Positions 27,290-41,430 of a stretch of DNA of 64,000 bases are shown here, piece by piece. This stretch comes from Acanthacorydalis orientalis. Its lineage: Eukaryota > Arthropoda > Insecta > Megaloptera > Corydalidae. The notes beneath the pieces are model-generated. The model searched no databases and was not told the DNA's origin. It saw only the letters and a list, made by a program, of their open reading frames with translations. Location: positions 22,167,346-22,231,345 of the forward strand of contig CM068323.1 of assembly GCA_034766995.1 (NCBI GenBank), read 5' to 3'. Position 1 is the first letter of the stretch; each line of letters starts with the position of its first letter. The translations under genes were made by a program, and so were the position numbers.

Positions 27290-27640
27290 ATGTGACGGAT
27301 CTTCCTCCGAAAAGACCGAAGGAAATATTCACTTTCCTTTAATTAAAGCAGTAATCGCATTACTCTTTTGCAACCTTCGTAATTTGTCACACGGAACACC
27401 GCGCGACATTCATACCACTAGTCGACGTGGTTGTTTCGACCCACCTGCACCTGTGGCCCCCGGTGATGACCTGACCCCGTCACGTGACCCGCATGCCGAT
27501 GAGGTTTTAGCACAGCCAACAACGCGCGGCCGATTCTATCTGAATTCAGAGTGTCCCTTGCGTTACCTCCATACAGCTACCCATCAAAGATTCGATTAAC
27601 ACAGGCTGACGGTTTTACGGGAGATGTGGCACAAATTCCA
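27290..27640. promoter_or_regulatory. GC-rich island with E-box cluster
   Basis: About 350 bp of GC-rich DNA stands in an AT-rich setting. It contains tandem E-boxes CACCTGCACCTG (27442-27453), the Snail/basic-helix-loop-helix type, and the 10-bp palindrome GTCACGTGAC (27479-27488) with a CACGTG core (Myc/Max, MITF or clock type). A plus-strand frame (27384-27599) crosses it but shows no family match. It reads as an enhancer or promoter-like element; no transcript start can be assigned. Confidence 0.4.
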
Positions 27641-28753
27641 CTAAGCTGATTATTTGATTATTTGACGTCTCTGCATCACGAGCGATTTTTTTTGTCTGTT
27701 ACATATATATTTTTTTAGTGTTTCTATTATATTTTTTCAATTGGCTACAGGTGCGGACTAAATTGAAAAGATGCGAAAACAATATCAACTAAGAATAAGG
27801 CAGAGAACCCCAAAAAGAACTCTTGTAACTGAATTTGATTTATTTTAAAACTATTTATTCAGGAAATATTAAAAAAAAATACTTAAATGCAATAAAAATT
27901 TTATGTTTAGTAATAAAACTACTTTAATTTTCCTCTTTACACAAAACTATACTGAAAAACAAATCAAAACAACCGCAGATAATGACATTTTATAAAAAAT
28001 TCTTTTATGATTTCAACGAATAAAATCATTTTAATATAAATAAAAGAATATTTTATTATTTGAAATCACAAAATAATTTTTTATAAAATTTGATTATTTC
28101 AGATTGTTTTGAATCTTTTTTTTAAATATTTAAACATTTTCGAATTTAAATCAGAACTAGGTGTTTGTTTAAAATTTACTCTTTTTAATAGAAATGTAGA
28201 AAAATACGTCTTCAAAAATATGTTTACTGAACTACAATATATTATTTCGATAAAAGAGTATTGATCAATTTTCACACATAAGATTTAGAGTAGAAATAAA
28301 TACGTATACAAAAAATATAAAACATAAAGATGCGTACAGTAATAATAAATAAAATATATCATGAATGAAATCTTATTAGAAAAACAATTTAATTATGATA
28401 GATTTGTCTTCCAGGTGAATGAATTTCTTGAGAAAAGGATCATTTAATAAATGAATGTATGGATCTGAGCTGTATTAATTAATTATATATAAATTGTCTG
28501 TATTTTTTACCACAAGACTTTCGACAATCAACATCGGTTTACTTTATATCACAAACAATGAAAACATATTTAATTAACAATATATAATTCATTAATTTAA
28601 ATAGATGAAAGATGAGTGATCCTGTCGCATTGTGTCTCGTATATATAATAGGATTTCTGAATAGCACTGCAGAGGCATAACAATGCGAAGTTATAGTTTC
28701 TGATGGTAATTATTTGATAAGCACTAAGACAACGTCAAAGTTTAAGTATACAT

Positions 28754-28756
<3 letters not shown>

Positions 28757-28818
<62 letters not shown>
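28757..28818. repeat. (TA)n microsatellite, about 62 bp
   Basis: Uninterrupted TA repeat that splits a GC-richer island (28,600-28,950) in two. Confidence 0.95.
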
Positions 28819-28820
<2 letters not shown>

Positions 28821-29511
28821 TATGGCTATATAGTTCATGGAGGATCAAAGGGATACAATATTGAGTTCTGATAGTAGTACGTCGAGTGGACACATTTGTG
28901 TTGTCAACATGATCTTAGTCTTTTATCTGTAGAGAACCCTTACAGCCTCTTACATCCATTGTTGACAATTGTAGTTGCCTATCTGTTTATAGTATTTCAT
29001 CACTCTTTCCAAAACTATTATTCTTTGTCTAATAAAATAGATAGCGTTCATTTAATCAAATATAATTTCAAGTAAAGCTGCCGTTCTGAACATTAATACA
29101 GATATCTTTAATTAATTTTAAAAATCATTCGTGGTGTTTTAATTTCTTTTTCAATTTCAGAACTTCCTTTGATTAAAATTCAATCAATTATTATTATTAA
29201 CACACAATTTTCATGTAATTTCAGTTTAAATTCGAAAGGATTAACTGGTAAATATATTAAATGCACTTTCATCATTTATATAGAAGAATTATTTGCACAA
29301 AATAATTTAATATTTCTTTCAATATAAATCTCGTGGATATTCGGTGAACTAAATATTTCATTTCGTTGAAAATAGTAAAACTGATGAGATTGTACTTTCC
29401 TTGTCATTCCCTTGATAACCATTTATACATCTCAGTCATTACAGTGTATACGTTGAGTTCTTTCATACATCGTATGGAGCTTTACATAAAATGATATATG
29501 TATGTGTTTTG

Positions 29512-29563
<52 letters not shown>

Positions 29564-30102
29564 GTGTGTATGTACGAGTTTACTAGCTGTCTTAGTGCTT
29601 AGTGCTCAACGTCTCGTAACCGTATGCAATCATTGGTTGTACACTCCTCTCGTATCACTGCATTTCATCCTGACAACTTTCTGTTCTGTTAGTGTCTGTA
29701 CATAAAAACCGTATTTCACTCTTCCTTTTTTTAATTAAATACTCTCGGTACTGTTGCTTTTTTTATAAGTTTGGGATTGAGTGTAAATATTGCAATAGTT
29801 GACGGTGAAATATTGTTGACTAAAGCTGTGATCGTCGATCTTTTTTTTTCTTTCCTGAAGCATACTTGAACTTTTTTGAGTTTCGCGTCGTATCGATCCA
29901 ATTTTTGCAGAGTTAATGTATGTAGTATGTTGAGCACTCGAGAACAGACGTTCAAATAAATTGAAAGCGTATTTAAGTTTTTCAATAGACTTTTATGATT
30001 TTCTTTACCCGGTGTATAATTAAATTACTTGAATGGGTTGATGAATGTTACGAATTTAAAGGGTTTTGCTACCGGGGGATTTTAAATATATTATCGACAA
30101 TG

Positions 30103-30150
<48 letters not shown>

Positions 30151-30627
30151 ATATATAAATTTAAAAGAACTTCTTTATATATCATTACATAGTAAAGAAA
30201 AAACTTAATTCATCAAAAAAAGAATATAAAACTACTTTTCTGTGCTAATATTCGAAATTCTTTGCATAAATCGGTCGAAAAAATGTATAGTTTTGTTTTT
30301 GCTATAAAATATAATGTTTTATGAGAAAAATGTTTATAATTTATTTCGAATTAAGATTTAATTATTCTATTAAAATAATTGATCATTCTTTTACTTTTCT
30401 GCAATAATATATTTAGTAAAACAAATATATTTCTTTAAATCAATGTTTAGTAAAATATATCGTTACTAATGTTTTTTTTTTCAATTAAGTAAAAAATCTA
30501 TATAATTCCATATTTTATTTTCTCTTTGTCAGTATCAATACATTTATTAAATTATTATTATTATTTTAAAAAAATACACTTTGATGTTATTCAAATTTGT
30601 TATAATTAATTTCTTGTTGATCAAATT

Positions 30628-30683
<56 letters not shown>

Positions 30684-31196
30684 AGAATGAAAAATAATTA
30701 ATGATGATCTATTGAACATTTTTGGACAGAAAAAAATGTGATTTGTGAAGGAAAATATTATTCACTTGTGAAAGTGAATTTAGCCACACTGTCAGAACTG
30801 TATTGTAAATTTTTAGAACTCAGGAACACACTACCACTCACTCTATGCAATTACATTATAAATTCAAAAATAAGTATAGAAATGTACGTACGCCATAATT
30901 ATAAATTCACAAAAAAGAACGCTCCAATCAATACATTAATTTCATTTTTACATGATAAATAATTTCAGTGTAACTGATTCGAGAATTAAAAACCGACTGA
31001 TCTCATCTGATCCGTTCATGATAAACCCTTTGTGTAATACTTATTTTTTGCAAATTTTCTGCAACAGTGACGAATTATTCATTCATCGTTGCTTCCTGAC
31101 ATGAAGTCTATTCGTTCACATCGACCCCTGTTTGATTTTTTTAATAATCGCTATCGAATTAGTTACATCCCTACGTATCTTTGTGTGTATATGTGT

Positions 31197-31255
<59 letters not shown>

Positions 31256-31299
31256 CTGTATATGTGTATATACTGTTAAACGTGCGGCTAATTTAATCG

Positions 31300-31700
31300 A
31301 AATATAATCGTTCATGTGGCGCAAGATGAAAGGCATCGGACGGCATTTGTCGTCCGGATACGAAAGATAATACCAATTTCTGTGTGCGGCGCGTCCGCTC
31401 TGTCATTGGCGTGCGCGTGTACGCGTGATCGCGCGTGCACGCGGCAGTCACGCTCGTACGTGACACGCATGTATACCGCGGCGTTATCGGCCGTCAACGC
31501 ATAAGTCAGCTTTTCGAAAATTGCACGTCGCGGTCGCCGTTCACTATATATTTCTCACGAAACAAGTTTACCACGAAACGCTGAGCAAGGACTATTCGTT
31601 TTTCGCTGATGATCTCAGACGTCGTTTTATTATTTTTTTTCACTCCGTACGATATTCGTACGAGTGTCTTGAACATTCGAGATGTTTGATTAATGAGAAT
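31300..31700. promoter_or_regulatory. CpG-rich island, candidate promoter or enhancer
   Basis: This is among the densest CpG stretches in the window, including a 12-bp palindrome CGCGTGCACGCG (31432-31443). Open frames occur on both strands over the same bases, which argues against coding. In hymenopteran genomes, where CpGs lost to methylation are typical of gene bodies, such a patch suggests an unmethylated regulatory element. It directly follows a (TA)n array (31200-31247). No neighbouring exon could be attached. Confidence 0.35.
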
Positions 31701-34700
31701 ATCACGGTTGATTTTTTTCGCGGAGCCTTGTAATATTTTATTTTACATTATGCATGCAAAATGTCTTATATTTATTTAACATTGAACAATAAATTTTAAA
31801 TTTGTGAATTTTCTTTCTTGGAATGTAATAAATCTTATACATTTGAAAGTCGTGGAAGAAAATAAACACGATTGAAATGTTATTTATTTTTTAAAAAAAT
31901 GTTTAAATAAAATCGATTCTGAGTCTGTGTTTTAATAAAATGTGTAGTATGATATAATAATGTCCGGACCTGTTATAAAAAAGATTTCAAATAGGTTTTT
32001 TTTTATTATTTTCCAATAACCCCGTAACCTTTGTTTATTCCATTGCAGTTTTCACATATTTGATAAGAATTATTATTTTACTATAAAAAACTCATAAGGT
32101 TCATATTTAAAGTGATCAAACAAATTTATTGCTACTCTATCGATTCAACCGTCTTTCTTTAAGATCATCTTTGAAGAAAAAATAACTAAATAATATTGTC
32201 TTATTCTATTAAAGAGCTTTACTATATTTTCTTAAAATTTTACAAAACTCTCAAATCGTATTACAGTCAAATAACTATCTTTTTAATTAAAAGTTTCGTC
32301 GTATAGTTAGAAATAATAGTTGTGTCTCAAAGACCAGCACGATGAGTAAGAAAGTAGCATTAAAATAGAAAACGAAATTAAGAAAACTGACTAGAAAATG
32401 AATATATTATTATAAAAACGGCTATTATCAAATACATTAAAGTTCAGAAATGAGCATTTGACTTTAGAGATTACTGTCAAAGCTAAATAAAAGATTGTTC
32501 GCCAACAACGTGAGATTGTTCTTATGAAATTGGTATTGTAGTTCGTAGGACTTACATTACTTTGCAGCACTGGACGTGTGCCAACTTCGTTATCTGGTAA
32601 ATAAGTTGTATAGACGTTAGTTTATAACAAACTTTATAAATATATAAAGGTATTCTTCCTTTACATTGATTTCTAATGGCCAACAGAATTTATATATCTA
32701 TTTATATACACTGGATACAAATCGTTCAAATTTATTACATACACTATTTTTCACAGATGCATATATATTTGAAAATAATAAATAAAATAATCTGTATATA
32801 TATATATATATTGAAAAGTATTTTTCAAAGATTTATTACAAAAAAAATATGCATATTCCAATGATTAAAAAATAGATAACTCTTCATACATTTTTGTTTA
32901 AAAAAGGAATATTTTTATATTTAATATCTCCTATTTTTCAAATCGAACAAAAATGTTAATATAATAGAAATGATCTTAATTTTCACAATCTTCAAACATA
33001 CTGCAATATCATTTGATTAACTATGGATCAAACAACTCTTTGATGTCTAGTTAACCACTGGTACCTTTGAAACATTAATAGCAAACAGAAAAGAAACTAC
33101 ACACAATACGAAAACATAAAAGAGAACAAAACAGTTCAATTTCGAAACTTGTCATGATCCGACAGACACGAACGTGTTAATAGTGCTCTTTTACAACTGC
33201 AACACCTTATCGTATAAGAAGATACGTTGAACGTCCTCGACGTGAGAGTACAGTATCAATCTCATTAAGGAGGACAGGATAATAGCGTTGTAATAACATT
33301 GGGGCCCGAGCAACATCTTTTGTTTTAATGTGTGTGCAGCTAGAAAATCGATGCGCGGGCACGTACCGTATGACCAATTTAATTTTTAATATGCGCACGC
33401 CGTGAATTTCTATTTAACATGTTTGCATTATGAAGTAGTCGAGCAGGACGATAAACCACGATGATGGAATCTAGAAAAGCTGCTGCGAGCTATTCTCAGC
33501 GTCTCTTTGCCAGAGTTCTGTTCGTTGTATGTTAAATTAGGATGTTTATATATATATATACATATATCCTTCCCAGCGGTCAGAGAATGTGACCGTGTAA
33601 TGAACAAGTAATTAAATTTGCGAATTTCATTACGGTGTTTTTTCTGGTTATATATGCAGCTTAAAAGAATGTTTTTTTTTTTAAAAAGGGTTATTATAGT
33701 TTTATTTAATAATAACAACATATTGATATACAAATTAACTAAATAATTTTTTACTATATAAACTAGAATGTCCATTAATATTAATTTTAAAATCTCGACC
33801 CTTTCAAATGTAATTCTTAATAATATTATTCATAAAATGCCTTTTATGTCTATAATAATATACGTTTATAAGATATAATAAATTAAAAATACTTTCTTAT
33901 AAATATTTGAATATTATCTGTTTATGGCTCAATTTACATGTTATATTTTTCGTTGATTATTTAATAAATCTTCAATTATTTGAAAATAGTCATCCCTAGA
34001 ACAATTACTCTCAATAGTTTCGATTGTTGATTTTATCAAGAATGAGAAATCTTCACTAAAGTTGAATATATATATATATATATATATATATTGTATATGA
34101 ATTTGAAAAATTTAATTAGAAAATAAAACAATACGCCCATTAAAATACTATTCCAATAGATACATAAATGAATAAATACAACAAAGTTTTGTATACGTAC
34201 ACTGACATGAATATTTTTTCTTTGATCGAAAACGGATTGTTTAAATGTAACATTTTCTGATTTCATAGCTCAACATTTCGCACAATGTAGAAACTAAAAT
34301 GTAACAAGAATGAGAAATGAAGATAATGCCCAACAAACAACTTCCATAACAGTAATGAAAAATTATCCAGCCATTGAACGACTAAAGCCTTTATGTGAAT
34401 GTTTTTCTTGTGGAAACATCTGACAAGAGGCTCGCCTCGTTTAGAACCCGTCAAGTAACGATCCAAAACGACCGCATGTCGCAATTAAAATAATAATTGA
34501 AAGTTTTGCGGCACATCGCTGACGCAGCGCTCTTCAACTGAAGAGAGCCTTTCGGCCGTGATGTACAGTGTGCACTTAATAAAATGAAGTTTTGTGAGTG
34601 AACGACTCAATTTAGAATTTTAATGAAATGGCGTTTTCGCTGAAATGTTGCTATTGAGTAGACAGTTAGCAAATTTCTAAGTAAATAAATTTGAGAAGTA

Positions 34701-35029
34701 TGAAATATGAAGATAATAGTGTGAGTCGAAACAGAAAATCAAATGATTAATTATTGAATTAATGTACTTAATTAATAAAAACTATATTGAAAATTAACAA
34801 ACAAAAAAAAACATATTTTTAAATATCTTCTTTGAAAAATCTTGTAATTTTTATTACAACTAATGAATCTAGCAAATCTAAAAATATTAATTCATTTTTT
34901 TATTAGTTCATATTAATTATAGAAATTATTTTAATAAATATTTGATTGTATTAAAAAGAATTAATCAACAATAAGAACCCAAATAAATATTATAAACTAA
35001 TAAAAATAAATGTGTATAAAAAAAACACA

Positions 35030-35087
<58 letters not shown>

Positions 35088-35520
35088 TATACATAATACA
35101 GTATCAATATATCATAATACAATAAATAAACGACTACAAAATATACTTCAGAAATATATAGCAACTTTATGAAATGGATTTTCACTGTATAAACAACACA
35201 GTATTAGAGGTCAACTAACGCTAAAGCTAACGTGTACAGCACAAATAAAACAGTGCAGTAAAAGCATATGTAGTTTCATCTAAATTGTTTTCATTATTAA
35301 AAAAGTCTCATTTAAACATAAGGAACGAAAAACTTGTATTTTTGATATAACTTTAATAAATCGAAAGTAAATTTGTTTTATTTACATCAAATATACTTTT
35401 AAATATTATTTAAGAAGAATTTTCGAAAATTTGGAAGAATTAGTGAGAGTTCTACAAAGGAAAGTAATTGAAAAAAATAATTATGAACTAAAATAACATG
35501 AGTAAACATTTAAAATTAAG

Positions 35521-35556
<36 letters not shown>

Positions 35557-35639
35557 TTATTAATTTAAAGAGTAATTTCAAAGCAGATGTAAGAACAACC
35601 CATTTCTTACAAAAACTAATTTCTTTCATTTATAAAAGA

Positions 35640-35900
35640 AAATCCGGCAGAGAGTACATTGAAAACATTCATTTAAAACTCAACCAGCGCTCATTATACG
35701 AGTATATCTGCCAAATTTCACGTCCCAGCGACATAAAACAATCGTGCACTGAAATAAACATCCGACCAAAACGGTCACCCGGTACTTTTTTCCGTCATCG
35801 TCGTCCGCCCTTACGGTCCGTCTGCCTGACGGCGTTCCCGTTCATTTGAAAGTCGAGTTAACGTTTTCATTTGCACGGTCTGTTATCTCGTATCGTGACG
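35640..35900. promoter_or_regulatory. GC-rich island, candidate cis-regulatory element
   Basis: A CpG-rich stretch with repeated GTCCG/ACGG words (around 35,795-35,845) stands between AT-rich flanks. No exon or open frame of interest was seen. It is called regulatory only by composition and isolation. Confidence 0.25.
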
Positions 35901-36101
35901 AGTTATGATTTAAGGCATTAATTAATATATATTTTAATTTGTTTCAACTTTTCAAGACGCACGACGTCTTCCGTTTAAATTAAAGTGTAAAGGATTTTCT
36001 CCAAGCCTCCGACAGTTTTGTTTATCGCTTTGATGTTTTTGAATTGAGATTTTTTTCTTGTACGAGATTTTTTCCCGTCTTGCAATGAATCATTTGTGTG
36101 T

Positions 36102-36105
<4 letters not shown>

Positions 36106-36154
<49 letters not shown>
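36106..36154. repeat. (TA)n microsatellite, about 49 bp
   Basis: First of two arrays (the second is at 36338-36380) bracketing about 180 bp of AT-rich unique sequence; a short TG run precedes it. Confidence 0.95.
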
Positions 36155-36157
<3 letters not shown>

Positions 36158-36328
36158 TATACAGACAAAATGGATATTGTTACACTTTATAATTCAAATT
36201 TGATTTGTTATGTGTCTGACAAAATATATTCTACAGATATAAATTACTATGTGCAGTGTATAGAATTACCTACAGGTTTTCGAATCATTAATTTAAATTT
36301 AAACACTCAAGACGCATATATTTATATG

Positions 36329-36384
<56 letters not shown>

Positions 36385-36697
36385 CACATATAATATATGT
36401 ATAATAGAGAAGACATCTATATCGGTGAGAAAATGCGGTAAAAAATCAATAGATTTATTCCATTTCATATTTAATACACGAAAAATATCATAATATTATC
36501 ATAAACACATACCTATTGCTTTCTACGTCGTCTCGCTTCAATTAATTTTAGAAAAATAAACATATCGACGCCATCTTAAAATCCATACACGACACATATT
36601 TGTCACTTGGACGACGAAAACTTACACAAATTCGACTTTAAAAACGCAAACTATTAAAATGTGCCACTTAATTAAATTGTAAGCGATATCAGTTCGA

Positions 36698-36745
36698 ATT
36701 TCACTAGGTCAGTTATTTAATGACATTTCACTAGATCAATTACTT
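36698..36745. repeat. Imperfect tandem duplication, period 27
   Basis: ATTTCACTAGGTCAGTTATTT at 36698-36718 recurs at 36725-36745 with three substitutions. It lies in non-coding DNA. Confidence 0.7.
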
Positions 36746-36910
36746 TCTGTACATATTACATTTACATATTGACACATCAAATTACTGAATAGTTCTAAAC
36801 ACTAGATCTGAGTTGGCAAGTGCATCGTGTAATCAATAAGAATTATACACGAGTTTGATCAAATTACCCATGATTTTTGTGTATAATACGTGTACGATAG
36901 CTAAAGAAAT

Positions 36911-36950
36911 ACATCCTATCTTTGTTTGTATACACATCCTATCTTTGTTT
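36911..36950. repeat. Exact 17-bp direct repeat, period 23
   Basis: ACATCCTATCTTTGTTT occurs at 36911-36927 and again at 36934-36950, giving a 23-bp tandem unit of which the second copy is partial. Confidence 0.85.
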
Positions 36951-37991
36951 TACTTGAATGTAGAAAAGAATGGAGATATTATTGAATATTTTTGTAACAT
37001 TTATGTATCTATTTTTTATTTATTATTGTAGCCAATAGATGGATATGATTGAAAATATGCATTAATATTTTATAAATATTTTTTTAGTGTAGAATTCCAT
37101 GTTCACTACAAAAAAATTTGAACTTTGATGTCCAATATAAATACTCGTATACGAAAAAAATAATATTTATAAGATAAAAATGTAGAAATCATAATGTATT
37201 CTCATAGATCATCTATTAGATCGCTATAGATTATCTATTTAAAATTTACTTTTTTTTAATGAATTTGGAATAAATTATCTTTACATGAAATAAAATTTTA
37301 ATGAATTATTTTTTTTTTAGATACAGTACAGTAAAACCAAACATGTAAAACATTAATTTATACATATTTAAGACTAATACTTATTTTTTTACTTAAAATC
37401 AAATAGAATACATTATTAAATCGATAAATATAGTAAAATATATTTAAGACAAAAATTGAATTGTCTTTATGTATGTCGATAAAAGCAAAACGATTGTTCG
37501 TAACAATCAAAATATAAGAAAACTTGAAAACGATTCGAAATCTCGACTTTTATCTGCGAAGAAAATAAATTAGTAGTGCGCATAAAAGACACAGAATCAA
37601 GACTATTTACGTTTACAAACAAAGAACTTATGTTGCTTGCATACCAATTCCTTCTGTGTAAATAATATTCGAAAACGGTTCAACAAAGTCACTCAATTAG
37701 CTTACTAAACTCGGTCGAGAGAAATTCGTGAGAGACATAGTAATATTTCATTACAGGTTTTCTATATTATTACTAACAATTACCGGCAACAATCACTCTA
37801 AACGTCGGTTTATATAAAATCTGATTTTCAAATTAATAACTACTGTAGTTGTTTTCTTGATTGGATAATTGCTTTACATTCTTAATCCTAATTCAATACA
37901 GATATACGAAATACTTTCAAGAATATAAATATATTTATAAATCATATATAGATTGAAATCAAATAATACTTTTAAATGAAATATTTTTAAC

Positions 37992-38000
<9 letters not shown>

Positions 38001-38049
<49 letters not shown>
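38001..38049. repeat. (TA)n microsatellite, about 49 bp
   Basis: Uninterrupted TA repeat in non-coding DNA. Confidence 0.95.
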
Positions 38050-38052
<3 letters not shown>

Positions 38053-39065
38053 ATACAGAGTTTCAAAATCTATTTAAAATATTAATCATGTATATTCTTT
38101 ATACGTTTATAATAAACTATCCATACAAATACATTTAAAAAAAGTTTAACAGTCTGCAATACAAAGTGTTCTATTCATTTATAAGTATTTTAATACTCAA
38201 ACAGATGCATCATACATAAAAGTCAAATAGATGACATGTATCTTTTTCATAAAGATCTAAGATCATACTACAATGTTAAACAATGTATATATCATAAATG
38301 TTCTACTAAAAACTAACATCTTACTATGAATTTAATTAATTAACTTTTAGTTTTTATAATACTCAAAACATAATTGTATCAAAGGATTTGATAGTTTGAA
38401 GCATATAATAAATAAATATGAATGATCAAATATTCTATTAATAGAAAGTACAACCACATCATCTACTTATTTCTATAAATACAGTTCTTTGATATTAAAA
38501 CGTATTAGCAGAAATGAACATGTTCACTCGACTGTATTTAATTACGGTCTTATTTATATATCCTACATATTCGTTAAATACCTTTCATATACCGTATATG
38601 ATATAAATTGTAATATTTATTAAAAAAATATAGTTACATTACAAATATAGCCCCAATGTATAGTTTTAAAAGATAGTGTTAGTGTTGATTTCTAGTGTTA
38701 ATATATTTTAATTAAAAATTCTTTATCATTTTTTTTCGGAAAAGTTACAAATCCAACACTTAATAATTTTTTATGTGAAATATTTGCAAAGATCAACTAT
38801 AAATCAAAGCTGAAAAGGTTAGAATCAGAATTATATAAAACAAGGTACATTAGAGTAATTAAAAAAATATGAATAATAAAATTACTTACTGATTTAATAA
38901 AGAATATTTATTCAACAACGAACTAAAAAGTATTTTTAATATATAAAAAAATAGATAACATACAGTACAGGAAAAACGAGTAGAGTTTTTTTATATTAAT
39001 TTTAATAACACCGAGATTAATTTGTACCTCATTCATTCAAAATGTCTGCAGACATATTATGTATG

Positions 39066-39111
<46 letters not shown>

Positions 39112-39404
39112 TAATAATTTTAATGAAGCCGTATTATAAAACATAAAAAAGTAAATAAGAATGTACGTAAAGTATAATGATATTAAATATGAATTTTTTA
39201 TGTGCATCAAGCGAGAATACTCTCATTTCGTCTCTGTAAAAAATGTAAAATATTACCATTTGAATTTATGTAGTCGTAGAAATTCGTTTATATTAAAACG
39301 CAGGCTGAGAAAATCGAATTAGTCTTACAAATGAGTACGTTAATGAATGCTTCGAATTAATTTTCGTAAGGTTAAGAACTTCAATGAAAATAAATAGTGC
39401 ATAA

Positions 39405-39457
<53 letters not shown>

Positions 39458-39737
39458 AATGTATTTATAAACTAATGTATACATATATATTCCAATTAAT
39501 AATATAAAAGTAAAATATTGAAAATAAAAAAGAAACGTAGAAAATAACTTCTTTGAAATTTAATTAAGAAAGTTTTCAACTTAAAAGAAGCAAATAAAAT
39601 TATCAAATGAACACTTTTGATTTATGATGCTGATAATATATATGAATACAACTATTTAAATATATAAATTGAAGTGTAAATATATAAGAAAATATTTAAT
39701 AAAATAAATACGTTTAAGCCGAGAAGTTTGTAATATA

Positions 39738-40080
39738 TTAGGTTGGTTGGAAAATAATTGAGGTTTTTATTTTCCGAATTCTAACCTTATTTTTCAATGA
39801 AATTATCATTTTATCGTGTTCATGTTAATACCAGTTTAAAGTGCATTTTTCGATCTGTATTTTGATAACATTGACATTGGTTTTATTTTTAATTTTGCTT
39901 CAAGTTAGGCTATTGAATTAAAGATAGAAAAGAAACAAATAACAGCAATTTTTAGCTTTTTTAGTTAAATCAGAACCACGCACAACATTTCGAGAGCTTG
40001 CACAAAAGTTAAGCATTAGTCATCCAACAGTTCTGAACTACTTAAAACAGGTAGGAAAATCAAATTTATATGAACTTTAA
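39738..40080 (+). mobile_element. Mariner-type transposon relic (left terminal repeat plus N-terminal transposase fragment)
   Basis: A TA dinucleotide at 39736-39737 is followed by TTAGGTTGGTTGGAAAATAA, the typical opening of a mariner inverted terminal repeat with its TA target site. Downstream, 39970-40080 reads 'PRTTFRELAQKLSISHPTV' and 'LNYLKQVGKS', which matches the second helix-turn-helix of mariner transposases; the frame stops after 36 codons. A preceding fragment ('IEKKQITAIF', near 39,926) is out of frame with it. No catalytic DDD domain and no right terminal repeat were found, so this is an inactive, 3'-truncated and frameshifted fossil. Confidence 0.75.
39970..40080 (+). pseudogene. 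Mariner transposase fragment (helix-turn-helix)
   Basis: Thirty-six codons resemble the DNA-binding helix-turn-helix region of mariner transposase ('TTFRELAQKLSISHPTVLNY'), ending in a stop. The reading is broken from the preceding N-terminal piece and all catalytic regions are missing. Confidence 0.65.
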
Positions 40081-40492
40081 GGTCATAAACCACAATTATT
40101 TTTCAATAAGCCTAATTGTACGGTAATATAACAAGTAATAATCAAATTTGTTATAATTTAATAAGAAAAATATTCATGCAAATTTTAAAATGTGGGTGAA
40201 GAATTATAAAAATAAAAATACAAAACGTTTATTTATACATATGGAAGTTATTTTCAATTTTCATAATAAATGCAGAATAAATCAAATCTGATTTCATAAA
40301 CAAATCAAACACATTCAATTAAAACTGAAAACTCTTCCAGTTAACACACACAAAATGAAGAAAAAATGATACTAGAGAACGAAGATAAAATATACTAACA
40401 GAATCCAAGATTTCAACTGAAATTTTGATACCGGAATTTTTATTTATCTCTATTAAACAGTTTTAATTTTATTCAACCTCTCTTTCTATATA

Positions 40493-40535
<43 letters not shown>

Positions 40536-41251
40536 GTTATATACACATTTCTGTTTGGAAAGGTCGTAAAAATTTCAAGATTTCGCCGATTTCTTTTTAT
40601 TTAACGAACCGATTAATGTAACAAAAGCAGTTATCGTCCCATAAAATTCCAGATACATCTTAAAATAACAAACGTACTTGTTTCATCGCTGATCGCTTCA
40701 GATGATTCGCAAATTATGTAGGTACTCATATTCGTTTATTAAATTAACAAACAGAGAAGTGTAGAGCTTTTTTTATAATTTCAGACATTCAATTTTAAAC
40801 CTCGTCTCGCAGTTTGTTCTACATTATGTGTATTTTGATTCGATTCACCGTACGAAATTCTCAGAAATGATTGTTATATTTTATTTTTCTATCGTTTTAT
40901 CAATTGCTGTATATAAAAATATATTTATTTTTTTAGTATCTTTACTCCAATTCTTATACTCAAGTAAATATGCAAATAAGTGAATTCTTTTAATCGATTT
41001 TATGTTACAGACAACAATCATTGTTTCAAAACTCGTTATTCATCCTAATTGTATGATTTGTTAATAGTATATACGTTCTACAAAAGAGTATATTACCGAA
41101 ATTATTTTCTTTTTTATATGATTATTTAATTTAAACTCTTTTTGTGATTGAAAACTGCAATATTAACTAATAAATGTTGCTTATCCTTGTCTGACGATTT
41201 CATTTACTATCATTTCAATTATTTTCACATTTCAGCTGAAAATGCCTTATA

Positions 41252-41255
<4 letters not shown>

Positions 41256-41309
<54 letters not shown>
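41256..41309. repeat. (TA)n microsatellite, about 54 bp
   Basis: Uninterrupted TA repeat about 120 bp from the compound array at 41431-41516. Confidence 0.95.
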
Positions 41310-41311
<2 letters not shown>

Positions 41312-41430
41312 ATTAAATAATTAATTCTCTAACGAACACTTCTTGCTTGTAAATAATTCATTAATGTTATTAATTCAAAACGATGGTGTTAATGAATAGA
41401 AATGTGTTTTTCCTTTCTATATATTAAATA

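Larger units (their letters stand above)
27650..39735. other. AT-rich non-coding expanse, second block
   Basis: No gene was found. Islands of higher GC lie at 28,600-28,950 (split by a (TA)n array), 29,400-29,720, 31,300-31,700, 33,150-33,480, 34,430-34,580 and 35,640-35,900. The patch at 28,833 opens with ATG and reads 'MEDQRDTILSSDSSTSSG' before stopping after 31 codons; this is too little to call. (TA)n arrays are at about 28757-28818, 29515-29561, 30105-30147, 30634-30673, 31200-31247, 34066-34091, 35033-35072, 35524-35551, 36106-36154, 36338-36380, 38001-38049, 39070-39108 and 39410-39451. Confidence 0.4.

Noticed and set aside
36098..36493. 131-codon frame rich in 'YIYIYI'
   Set aside because: Much of it is translated (TA)n; the remaining codons show no domain. 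The same applies to every YIYI-containing frame in the window.
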